NCBI GenBank assembly: GCA_016704435.1
Contig: JADJAB010000013.1
Location: 19,866-83,865, forward strand
Source of the DNA: Rhodobacter sp.
GTDB lineage: Bacteria; Pseudomonadota; Alphaproteobacteria; Rhodobacterales; Rhodobacteraceae
Direction of reading: 5' to 3'
Length of the DNA: 64,000 nt
Positions 54,059-61,911 of the stretch are shown in pieces. The notes below the pieces were generated by a model. That model made no database searches, was not told the origin of the DNA, and saw only the letters and a list, made by a program, of their open reading frames with translations. Both the position numbers and the translations under genes were made by a program. The first letter of the stretch is position 1, and every line of letters begins with the position of its first letter.

Positions 54059-54302
54059 CGCCTGACCCCGCCGAAGTCGCCTCAGACCAACGGCATGGTC
54101 GAACGCTTCAACGGCCGCATCGAAGAGGTGCTACAAAGCCACCACTTCCGATCCGGCGAGGAATTGGAGACGACGCTGCACGCTACGTCTGGCACACAGC
54201 AGCTCCCGCAATCAGCCGGGCGGCAAGACGCCGTTGCAGGCGATGAAGGACCGGCACAAACTCGCCGGAGCGTTCAAAACAGCCTACTTCCGGGATGTGA
54301 CA
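54023..54302. repeat. inverted repeat arm, right (IS481 transposase 3' end)
   Basis: The second, plus-strand copy of the IS481 transposase 3' end (FDTLCAALDIEHRLTPPKSP and on), ending at the element terminus TTCCGGGATGTGACA. It is the mirror of 53458-53731 plus 49672-49698. Confidence 0.85.
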
Positions 54303-54431
54303 GCTAAGGTTAAGCTTTCCTTGAGTGACACTTGAAACCCCCGCTTTCACCAATAGAAAATGGCTTGCGGTTTGGTGTAAGTCAATCGACTTAGTGGGTG
54401 CAGATGGTTCTACGTTAGAGTTCGAGAGCAT
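54303..54431 (-). pseudogene. STAND-like NTPase, N-terminal segment
   Basis: From ATG 54431 the reverse strand reads MLSNSNVEPSAPTKSIDLHQ and on to SSVTQGKLNLS, then enters the IS481 terminus. AT-richer than the neighbouring lipoprotein gene. It lies directly upstream, in the same orientation, of the P-loop segment at 49513-49671, so it is taken as the start of the NTPase gene. Only position and composition support this. Confidence 0.4.
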
Positions 54432-54438
54432 CCCCGCC

Positions 54439-54636
54439 CTACCGGCACACCCCCAGGTCATCGCAGAACACCCCCGCCGCGCCGCCGATCAGCGCGCCGG
54501 TGACGGCGCTGCCGCCGGTGACATCGGCGATCACCGCGCCACCTGCGGCGCCGGCAAGGCCGCGTTCGGTGTCGGTGTTCAGGCAGGCCGACAGGCTCAG
54601 CACGGCGACAAGCAGGGCAAGGGGCTTCAAGGTCAT
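54439..54636 (-). CDS. small glycine-zipper lipoprotein
   Basis: A 65-residue protein with a lipoprotein signal (MTLKPLALLVAVLSLSAC, lipobox LSAC, so Cys18 is lipidated) and a glycine-zipper-like mature part (GLAGAAGGAVIADVTGGSAVTGALIGGAAGVFC). Such small lipoproteins occur in the outer membrane or periplasm; function unknown. A GGAGATGTGACCG precedes the start. It marks the return to host-like GC content at the right edge of the island. Confidence 0.75.
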   Translation of the reverse strand: MTLKPLALLVAVLSLSACLNTDTERGLAGAAGGAVIADVTGGSAVTGALIGGAAGVFCDDLGVCR

Positions 54637-54775
54637 CGGTCACATCTCCGGTTCAGGTTGCGGCCCCACCCTGCGCCGCCGCGCGACCGGACGCACGGCC
54701 CCCCTGCGGCCCGGCGCCGGCTTGCGCGGCTCTCCTCTCACCCCGGGCCGCCACAGGCGCGGATATCCGCCGCCG

Positions 54776-55267
54776 TCACCGCACCCGCTGCCCCGGCTCG
54801 GTGTCGTCCGGCAGCCCGTCCGCCGCATGGTTGCGCTGCATCAGTTCCTGCATCTTGGCCTGGCGCAAGCCCCGGTCGCTGCGCCAGCCCTCCGGGTCCT
54901 CGCCCTCGAACCCCGGCTTCGGCCCGGCGTGATGCACCTCGCGCTGGCGAAAGTGGTCGGTGGTCTCGGCCCCGCGCAGCAGCCCGGTCAGCCGCGCATA
55001 CATGTAGCTTTTCAGGACGTCGTTGATCCGCCCCGCATAGCCCACGCCCATCTGGCGAAAGAATCGCAGCACGTCCTTTTCCAGCCGCAGCGTCACCTTC
55101 TCCTGCTCCGGCGCCGGCGGGGCCTTGGCGATCTCGTGCCATTCCTCGGGGATGCGCCCGGTCAGCTCGATGGTGTTGTGCAGATCCCATTCCAGCCGCT
55201 CCATCACCTCGGCCATGTAGGTCGAGTACATCCGCTGCTTCGGGGTCTGTCTGCGCAAGCCTGCCAT
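54776..55267 (-). CDS. BrnA-family antitoxin-like protein (no BrnT partner)
   Basis: A 163-residue protein. The central RLEKDVLRFFRQMGVGYAGRINDVLKSYMYARL (residues ~61-94) matches the BrnA ribbon-helix-helix region. BrnA normally neutralises the BrnT ribonuclease encoded just upstream, but no BrnT gene is adjacent, and the protein is longer than typical BrnA (about 90 residues), with a helical N-terminus and a charged C-terminus. It may be a free-standing DNA-binding regulator. Confidence 0.8.
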   Translation of the reverse strand: MAGLRRQTPKQRMYSTYMAEVMERLEWDLHNTIELTGRIPEEWHEIAKAPPAPEQEKVTLRLEKDVLRFFRQMGVGYAGRINDVLKSYMYARLTGLLRGAETTDHFRQREVHHAGPKPGFEGEDPEGWRSDRGLRQAKMQELMQRNHAADGLPDDTEPGQRVR

Positions 55268-55415
55268 GGGGGGAATCCTTTGCGTCCTTTGCCGATTTCA
55301 CCGCCAGCGGGTTAACGCGCGATGGCCCGACCGCACGCCAGACGCTTGCCATACACTTGCCAGACGCTGTGCAGCCATTAACGAACCCTTAACCAGCCTC
55401 GGCCAGACTGCCCTG

Positions 55416-55706
55416 ATGAAACGTGTTATCCCCTTGATATTCCTGTGTTCCTGCGCCCCCACTGCAGCCCCCGAATTCTTCGGCGCCACCCGGACCGAAG
55501 TCACCCGTGACGGTCGCCAATACGTGGTGCTGCAAAAGGGCGAACGCGTTGAAATCATTCGCAAAGGTTACGCAACGCGCGGCGAGCACCAGGCCATCCG
55601 CGCCACGATGATTTCCCTGATCCCCGAGGTAACCGGCTGCAAACTAAGGGAAAACACCCTGCAAGGCGATTCCGGCGAAATGCGCGGCAGCCTCACTTGC
55701 GGATGA
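55416..55706 (+). CDS. small exported hypothetical protein (possible lipoprotein)
   Basis: A 96-residue protein with a signal-like start MKRVIPLIFLCSCAPTAAPEFF; the CSCA region could be a lipobox. The mature part (RTEVTRDGRQYVVLQKGERVEIIRKGYATRGEHQAIRATMISLIPEVTGCKL) is short and beta-rich. Family not recognised, though similar small proteins are common in Rhodobacterales. Its 3' end overlaps the convergent membrane-protein gene by 14 bases. Confidence 0.6.
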   Translation: MKRVIPLIFLCSCAPTAAPEFFGATRTEVTRDGRQYVVLQKGERVEIIRKGYATRGEHQAIRATMISLIPEVTGCKLRENTLQGDSGEMRGSLTCG

Positions 55707-55869
55707 AGAACTCCCACCCCGCGAACAAACCCGCCGCACCGAACAGGATCGCCCACCCCGGCGCGCCCATCCACAGTTCCACCCCTCCCCAGGCGATGGG
55801 AATAAGCGTGGTCAGCCAACGGGTTAGCGGCCGGTCGAAGAACGGATGGTCGCGGTCCAGAAACTTCAT
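55693..55869 (-). CDS. small membrane protein
   Basis: A 58-residue protein, MKFLDRDHPFFDRPLTRWLTTLIPIAWGGVELWMGAPGWAILFGAAGLFAGWEFFIRK, with two membrane helices and a charged N-terminus. It resembles short conserved Rhodobacterales membrane proteins of unknown role. ATG at 55869 with AAGGGGA upstream. It is divergent from the monooxygenase gene with a 48-base gap. Confidence 0.65.
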   Translation of the reverse strand: MKFLDRDHPFFDRPLTRWLTTLIPIAWGGVELWMGAPGWAILFGAAGLFAGWEFFIRK

Positions 55870-55917
55870 TCCCCTTGGCCCTTTCCCGTGGCATCCTGTA
55901 TCAAAAGGGAGGCCATC

Positions 55918-56235
55918 ATGCCCGAAATCCGCAAGGACTTCAAAGGACAAACCGTCATCACCACCTTCGAGACCTCGCCCGCCACCGCGTTCGACCTGAT
56001 CGACGCGCTGCAGGCGGCCTATGCCGAGTGCATCTCGAAACAGTCCGGTTTCATTGGCGCGGGGCTGCATATCAACGATGCCAGAACCCGCGTATGTAAT
56101 TATTCCCAATGGGAAAAGCGCGAAGACTACCAGGCCATGCTGCGCACCGACGAGATGCGGGAACGCAATCGTCACATCAACACGCTGTGCAAGGGGTTCG
56201 AGCCGGTGATGTACGAGGTGGCCGACGTTCTCTAG
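55918..56235 (+). CDS. antibiotic biosynthesis monooxygenase (ABM) domain protein
   Basis: A 105-residue ferredoxin-like fold protein. NYSQWEKREDYQAMLRT and the ATAFDLIDALQAAYAECISKQSGFIGAGLHIN N-terminal helix/strand pattern match ABM-type proteins, which act as small cofactor-free oxygenases or heme-degrading enzymes. GGGAGG precedes the ATG at 55918 by 5 bases. Substrate unknown. Confidence 0.8.
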   Translation: MPEIRKDFKGQTVITTFETSPATAFDLIDALQAAYAECISKQSGFIGAGLHINDARTRVCNYSQWEKREDYQAMLRTDEMRERNRHINTLCKGFEPVMYEVADVL

Positions 56236-56297
56236 CCGCAGTTAACCGGCTGTTAGGCAACTCTGGGTAGACTGGCGTCGTTGTATCGGCACCGCTG

Positions 56298-56567
56298 TTG
56301 CAGTCGTGGATCCGGTGGAAGAAGTCCGCTGACTGGAAGGCCGCGTTCCGGTGTTGCGTGCGGGTTTCTGGAACCGGAAGCGCGACTTCGGTCGAGAACG
56401 GGCATGAGGTGGTGATCCGTCACCAGAAACGCCGGGTGTTCCTCAAGGACCGGCTACCGGAGAAGGTCCTTTGCGATTCGCGCCATTGGGACGAGCGGGA
56501 GAGTGAGATCGTCTGGCAGCGGACTCTGCGGCAAGGACAGACCGGTGATCCGGTGTTGATCGAATAG
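56298..56567 (+). CDS. weakly supported hypothetical protein
   Basis: An 89-codon frame from a TTG in a 416-base gap. The C-terminal half (ENGHEVVIRHQKRRVFLKDRLPEKVLCDSRHWDERESEIVWQ) has ordinary protein composition, but there is no clear ribosome binding site and no family is recognised. It may be a fragment or a chance frame. Confidence 0.25.
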   Translation: MQSWIRWKKSADWKAAFRCCVRVSGTGSATSVENGHEVVIRHQKRRVFLKDRLPEKVLCDSRHWDERESEIVWQRTLRQGQTGDPVLIE

Positions 56568-56651
56568 GCCCTCCGGGGACTTTGCACGCCGTCAATTTGC
56601 CCGAATCGCGGTGAAGGATCGAAGGGAAACGAGGCAGGGGATTTCGGCGAC

Positions 56652-57308
56652 ATGTTTCCGGCGACGGTGATCTTCCTTCTCTCCGTCCTGGCCTGGACGG
56701 CGGCCCTGGCCTTGGGCGGCCCTTTTGCCGCGCTGGAGCAGGGCGCCATGATTGCAAGCCTTGGCAGCCTGATCCTGCTGCTGATCTGCATTCTGTGGGC
56801 GCGGTGGTCGGACCGCAGACCATCGCGCGGTCTCGCGCAAGTCCGCAGGCCCCGCCGGGCCGGGCCATGGCGCCACAAGCCGATCGACTGGGCGGTGATC
56901 GACGGGTCGAACGTGCTGTTCTGGAACGCCGGCGTGCCGTCGCTGGACACCGTGGCGGCGGTGGTGCGGCAGGTGCAGGCGCGGGGGATGGAGCCGGTGG
57001 TCTGGTTCGACGCAAATGTCGGGTATCGTGTCGGTAGCACCTGGCTTGGCCCTTGGGAGTTGTCGCGGGCCCTCGACCTGCCGCGCAAGCGCGTGTTCGT
57101 GGCCGAAAAGGGCCAGCCCGCCGATCCCTGCCTGCTGGACGATGCGCAAAGGCGCGGGGCGCGCGCCGTGGTGTCGAACGACCGCTACCGCGACTGGGCC
57201 GGGCAGTTCGATTTCCTCGCCACGCCGGAATTGCTGGTTCGGGGCGGTTTCGGCCGCGACGGGGCCTGGCTTGCGGCGCCGGCGGCCGAGGCCGCAAAGG
57301 CCGCCTAA
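56652..57308 (+). CDS. membrane-anchored NYN (Zc3h12a-like) ribonuclease domain protein
   Basis: A 218-residue protein with two N-terminal membrane helices (residues ~5-22 and 32-50), a basic linker (RRPSRGLAQVRRPRRAGPWRHK) and a PIN-like NYN domain: WAVIDGSNVLFW (catalytic Asp), VVWFDANVGYRV, and DPCLLDDAQRRGARAVVSNDRYRDW with conserved Asp residues. NYN domains are single-strand endoribonucleases; membrane tethering suggests RNA turnover at the inner membrane. It stands alone. Confidence 0.8.
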   Translation: MFPATVIFLLSVLAWTAALALGGPFAALEQGAMIASLGSLILLLICILWARWSDRRPSRGLAQVRRPRRAGPWRHKPIDWAVIDGSNVLFWNAGVPSLDTVAAVVRQVQARGMEPVVWFDANVGYRVGSTWLGPWELSRALDLPRKRVFVAEKGQPADPCLLDDAQRRGARAVVSNDRYRDWAGQFDFLATPELLVRGGFGRDGAWLAAPAAEAAKAA

Positions 57309-58167
57309 GCTTTGCATTTCGTTGAGACATATCCAGCGTGCTGGGGTGGTTCGAGCATTCCTCGGGTGAAGGTTTGCAGGTATCGCCGGGGGCTTTGAGG
57401 GGTTGGTCGAGGTCCTTGCCCGCCGCGCAGGGTTGCTGGGTTTGGGATGCCATCTCGATGGGGTTCGGCGGGCTGTAGGGCGGGAGAGGGGCAGCCCCTC
57501 CCTCCAGGGCCTTGGCTGGCGCGTGTTCTTGTGGTGCTGGGATTTCGGTCCGGTTCCCGGTGCAGGGCGGGGCAACTGGGTCTCGCGGTGGCGGGCTCGC
57601 GTCGCCCCCGGTCCCGGGGCATGAGGGCCGGCTGCCCCGCGGGGTCGGGTGCTCCGCCAGGGGCTGCGGCGTTCGCGCTGCCCTTCGGGCGCGTCCCCCG
57701 TTCTGGTCTGTTGGTCTTGCCGAGGCTCGTCGTGGCGCCGGCGGGTTGCGCCTGCTCGCGGGCAGGCGATCCTTATCCGTCCGGCGGGCGCGGGCGGGCG
57801 TCGGCCTGGCTGCTCCCGCACCAGCGACTTTTTGTACGTGGCCCGCGCGGGGGGCGCCGCAGCGGTCTTGGCCGGCGCCTTCCGCTTCGCGCCTGCACTC
57901 GCGCGGGTGATGTCGGGGTCCTGTGCGCGATCTCAACAGAAAGGCCTTGCCGCCCAGCTTGCCCCGGGCTCCGCACTTCCCCGTGATCGCGCGGGGCCCG
58001 TTTGGCCCCCGCCCGGTCGCCGGCGGATCTCCCGCGGATGCCTCCCGGCCCGGCCCTCCTCGTCGCGTTGAAGGGCGGCGATGTCGAGCGAAAGCGGTGC
58101 GGGCATGGGGCGTCCTCCAGGGGGGGGCCCACCCGGGGTCCCCCATTCAACGTAATCGCAAGATTCT
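57309..58167. other. 859-base GC-rich region without a supported gene
   Basis: All six frames contain long but compositionally biased readings rich in Arg/Pro/Ala/Gly. On the reverse strand one begins MPAPLSLDIAALQRDEEGR at 58105 and another contains AKRKAPAKTAAAPPARATYKKSLV, so a frameshifted basic protein ending before uvrB is conceivable, but no family or start is convincing. A GC-rich palindrome near 58115-58143 (GGGGGGGCCCACCC) lies just downstream of uvrB. Confidence 0.5.
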
Positions 58168-60352
58168 CTAACGCCGCCCCCGCCGTTTCACGCCACCGCG
58201 TTGACCGGGCCGCCCAGCTGTGGACCGGCCGGAGGATTTCACCGCGATTTCAGCGGCTTCCTCGACTGCCGCCTGCCTTGCCAGCGGGTCGTCAGCGACG
58301 GCCAGTTCCACTGCCTCAAGCCGTTTCACCTCATCGCGCAGGCGGGCGGCCTCTTCGAACTCCAAGTTCTCGGCGGCCTTGCGCATGGCGGTGCGCAGCG
58401 CGTCCAGATGCGCGGCAAGGTTCTGGCCCACCTGCGCCTTTTCCACCTTGGCCGTGACGCGCGACATGTCGGTGTCGCCCTGCCACATGCCGGACAGCAC
58501 ATCCTCGACGTTCTTCTTCACCGTCTGCGGGGTGATGCCGTGCAAGGTGTTGTAAGCGCGCTGCTTTTCGCGGCGGCGGTCAGTCTCGCGCATTGCCCGT
58601 TCCATCGAGCCGGTGATCCGGTCGGCATACATGATCACCCGCCCGTCCGCGTTCCGCGCCGCGCGGCCGATGGTCTGGATCAGCGAGGTTTCCGACCGCA
58701 GGAAGCCCTCTTTATCCGCATCCAGAATGGCCACCAGCCCGCATTCGGGGATATCCAGGCCTTCGCGCAGAAGGTTGATCCCGACCAGTACATCGAACGC
58801 CCCCAGCCGCAAATCCCGCAAGATTTCAATGCGTTCGATGGTGTCGATGTCTGAATGCATGTAGCGCACGCGGATGCCCTGTTCGTGCAGGTATTCGGTC
58901 AGGTCCTCGGCCATCCGCTTGGTCAGGGTGGTGACAAGCGTGCGCAGACCGCGCGCGGCTACGTGGCGCACTTCGTCCAGCAGGTCGTCGACCTGCATCT
59001 CGACCGGACGGATTTCGACCTCGGGGTCGATCAGGCCGGTGGGGCGGATCACCTGTTCGGTGAAAACGCCGCCGGTTTGCTCCATCTCCCACGCCGCGGG
59101 GGTGGCGCTGACGAACACCGATTGCGGCCGCATCGCATCCCATTCCTCGAACTTCAGCGGCCGGTTGTCCATGCAGGAGGGCAGGCGGAAGCCGTATTCG
59201 GCGAGCGTCATCTTGCGGCGGAAGTCGCCTTTGTACATGGCGCCGATCTGCGGCACCGAAACGTGGGATTCATCTGCGAAAACAATGGCATTGTCAGGGA
59301 TGAACTCGAACAGCGTCGGCGGCGGCTCGCCCGGCGCGCGGCCGGTCAGCCAGCGCGAATAGTTCTCGATCCCGGCGCAGGAGCCGGTCGCCTCCATCAT
59401 CTCCAGGTCGAAGTTGCAGCGCTGCTCCAGCCGCTGGGCTTCCAGCAACTTGCCCTCTCCGGTCAGCTGCTTCAGGCGGTGAAACAGCTCGTCCTTGATG
59501 CCCTTGATCGCCTGCTGCAGGGTCGGGCGCGGCGTGACGTAGTGCGAATTCGCATAGATCCGGATCTGGCGGAACGTGTCGGTCCTGGCCCCCGTCAGCG
59601 GATCGAATTCCACAATCGACTCAAGCTCTTCGCCGAAGAAGGAGAACCGCCAGGCGCGGTCTTCAAGGTGGGCGGGCCAGACTTCCAGGCTGTCGCCGCG
59701 CACCCGGAACGAGCCGCGCTGGAAAGACCCCTCCAGCCGGCGATACTGCTGCGCCACCAGTTCGGCGATCACCTTGCGCTGGTCGTAGGATCTGGCCCAC
59801 CACCAGGTCCTGGGTCATCGCCGAATAGGTCTCGACCGAGCCGATGCCGTAGATGCACGACACCGAGGCGACGATGATCACATCGTCGCGTTCCAGCAGC
59901 GCCCGGGTGGCCGAGTGGCGCATCCGGTCGATCTGTTCGTTGATCTGGGATTCCTTTTCTATGTAGGTGTCGGTCCGCGCCACATAGGCCTCGGGCTGGT
60001 AGTAGTCGTAGTAGGACACAAAGTATTCCACCGCGTTGTCGGGAAAGAAGCCCTTGAATTCCCCGTACAATTGCGCGGCCAGCGTCTTGTTGGGCGCCAG
60101 GATGATCGCCGGGCGCTGGGTTTCCTCGATCACCTTGGCCATGGTAAAGGTCTTGCCGGTGCCGGTGGCGCCCAGAAGCACCTGGTCGCGCTCGCCCGCC
60201 CGCAAACCGGCCGTCAGTTCGGCGATCGCGGTCGGCTGGTCGCCGGCCGGCTGGAACGGCGTCTGCAGCACGAAGCGCCGACCGCCTTCCAGCTTGGGCC
60301 GGGTCAGGACGTCGGGGCGGGGGGCCAGCGCGTTGGCGTTGTTGTGCGGCAT
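58168..60352 (-). CDS. uvrB: excinuclease ABC subunit UvrB, one-base frameshift
   Basis: The damage-verification helicase of nucleotide excision repair. Walker A GATGTGKT is near residues 60-67, the beta-hairpin YYDYYQPEAYV follows, and helicase motifs (VFADESH, INLLREGLDIPE, QTIGRAARN) and the C-terminal UvrC-binding helix are intact. The N-terminal frame from ATG 60352 breaks after TQDLVVGQ; removing one base at 59790-59792 gives SYDQRKVIAELVAQQYRR and joins the frame ending at 58168. 2185 bases equals 728 codons plus one base, consistent with an insertion. Confidence 0.9.
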
Positions 60353-60448
60353 GAGTGATTCCCTATCAGCCCCCCAGATTTGATCCGTTTTTGTTCCCGC
60401 ACAAGCGGCGGATTGCCGGAAAGGCCGGAACCCGCTAAGGCAAGGCTC

Positions 60449-61304
60449 ATGGGACAGAAGATCGACACGCGGGCGATTGGCCTGGACACGGGCCTTGCGC
60501 TGATCAAATGGCTGACCGGGGCCGAGAACCTGCACTACGGGCTGTGGGACGGGCTGGAGCTTTCCGCCGGCAACCTGCGGCGCGCGCAGGACGCCTATTC
60601 GGACAAACTGTTTGCGCTGTTTCCGCCCGGCCTGTTGCGCGTTCTCGATATCGGCGGCGGCGCGGGCGAGACGGCGAAAAAGCTGATCGCGCTGGGCCAT
60701 CAGGTCGATATCGTCGTGCCCTCGTCCTATCTTGCGGCGCGCTGCCGGGTGAACGCGCCCGGAGCCCGGAGTGCATGAATGCAGGTTCGAGGATTTCACC
60801 GGCCAGGGGCCGTTCGACCTTTGCCTGTTTTCCGAGAGCTTCCAGTATATCCCGCTGGAGCAGGGGTTGCCGCGCTGTCTGCCTCTGCTGGCCCCCGGCG
60901 GGTCGGTGCTGATCGCCGATTGCTTCCGGGCCGAGGCTTATCAGGGCCGCCAGGTCTCTGGCCCGCAGCCCGGTGGCGGCCACCGGCTGACCACGTTTCG
61001 GGCAACGCTGTCGGGGCTGCCGCTGACCGTGACGCATGAAGAAGACATCACCGACTCCGTGGCCCCTTCGATCGATCTGGAGCAGGGGTTCTTCAATGTG
61101 CTGGGCCTTGGGCTGTCGCGCACGCAGGACGAGGTGAAGGTCAAGAAGCCGCGCGCCTGGTGGTTCGCCACCAAGGCTCTGGCGCTGTTCCTGTCGGAAA
61201 GGCGCCGCCGCAACCTGACCCGGCGACTCACCGATACCAGCCGCACCGCCGAGGTTTTCCGGCAATACAACCGCTATTGCATCCTCAGGTTGAAGAAGCC
61301 CTGA
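60449..61304 (+). CDS. SAM-dependent methyltransferase, one-base frameshift
   Basis: A ~284-residue class I methyltransferase with N-terminal helices (LALIKWLTGAENLHYGLWDGLE), SAM motif VLDIGGGAGETAKKL and acidic D in HQVDIVVPS, then motifs QYIPLEQGLPRCLPLLAPGGSVLIADCF and a C-terminal FRQYNRYCILRLKKP. The frame is interrupted at GARSA; one extra base near 60763-60770 separates it from HECRFEDFTGQGPFD. 856 bases is one over a codon multiple. ATG at 60449 behind AAGG. The aligned domains suggest a small-molecule methyltransferase. Confidence 0.78.
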
Positions 61305-61416
61305 CGCCCCGTTAACCAAACCACTGCAATTTTAACGAAAAACTGAAGCAAAGCCGCATCTTTTGGTTGAGTTCCCTGAAGCCATGATGCAAGGTGATCG
61401 GGCAAGCAGCACAAGA

Positions 61417-61472
61417 GCTGTCGGCTGGTCGCACCCACACCCCACCCACACTCCCCGTGACCAGCCGACAGC
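61417..61472. promoter_or_regulatory. 14-bp perfect inverted repeat with C-rich loop
   Basis: Arms GCTGTCGGCTGGTC (61417-61430) and GACCAGCCGACAGC (61459-61472) flank a 28-base loop almost free of G (CACCCACACCCCACCC...). A second weaker pair, AACCAAA and TTTGGTT, lies at 61315-61370. The 282-base gap 61305-61586 has no gene. It could be an mRNA leader structure of the complex I subunit gene or a small RNA. Confidence 0.5.
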
Positions 61473-61586
61473 GCCTTCCTCCCGCAGATGCCACCACCAC
61501 CAACGGGACAAGGTGCCGCTTGCGCTTTCCCCCCCCTTCGGCCAATAAGACGGTGATCCAGATCGCCGATCCGCCGGAGAATGCCC

Positions 61587-61898
61587 ATGCGCGCCCGCAT
61601 CTACCAGCCTGCCAAGACCGCGATGCAATCGGGCACGGCAAAGACGCATCAATGGGTGCTGGAATACGCGCCGGCAAGCGCGCGCGAAGTGGACCCGCTG
61701 ATGGGCTGGACCTCATCCTCGGACACCCAGGCCCAGGTCCGGTTGCGCTTTGACAGCCGCGAGGCGGCCGAGGCCTATGCCGTCGCAAAGGGAATCGCAT
61801 TCACAGTGCAGGAACCGAAGCCCCGCAAGCCGCTGATCCGCGTCCGCGGCTATGGCGAGAACTTCGCCACTGACCGCAAGGGCGCCTGGACGCACTGA
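61587..61898 (+). CDS. ETC complex I subunit (NDUFS4-type)
   Basis: A 103-residue protein of the ETC_C1_NDUFS4 family, the accessory 18-kDa subunit of NADH:ubiquinone oxidoreductase that occurs in alphaproteobacteria and mitochondria. Conserved RARIYQPAKTAMQSG, WVLEYAP, DPLMGWTSSSDTQAQVRLRFDSREAAEAYA and GYGENFATDRKGAWTH are present. The ATG at 61587 is favoured over 61581 because GGAG lies 8 bases upstream. Confidence 0.9.
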   Translation: MRARIYQPAKTAMQSGTAKTHQWVLEYAPASAREVDPLMGWTSSSDTQAQVRLRFDSREAAEAYAVAKGIAFTVQEPKPRKPLIRVRGYGENFATDRKGAWTH

Positions 61899-61911
61899 CC
61901 CCGAGGGCGCG

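Larger units (their letters stand above)
49672..54302. mobile_element. IS481-family composite, host of nested IS3 and IS21
   Basis: Ends are inverted repeats TGTCACATCCCGGAAG (49672-49687 and, reverse complemented, 54287-54302). With the nested IS3 removed, the left part (49672-49698 joined to 53458-53731) and right part (54023-54302) are near-identical inverted copies of the transposase 3' end, around a 291-base centre. The N-terminal part of the transposase is absent, so the element is a rearranged, non-autonomous derivative. No target duplication is seen. Confidence 0.75.

Noticed and set aside
53696..54307. A plus-strand transposase gene
   Set aside because: It is the inverted duplicate of the IS481 3' end preceded by antisense of the same element, not an intact gene.
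56443..58146. A 567-codon minus-strand Pro/Arg-rich frame
   Set aside because: Antisense to the NYN gene and compositionally biased, with no domain.
59663..60799. A separate minus-strand protein starting at 60799
   Set aside because: The N-terminal 149 codons before 60352 are antisense to the methyltransferase gene; uvrB starts at 60352.
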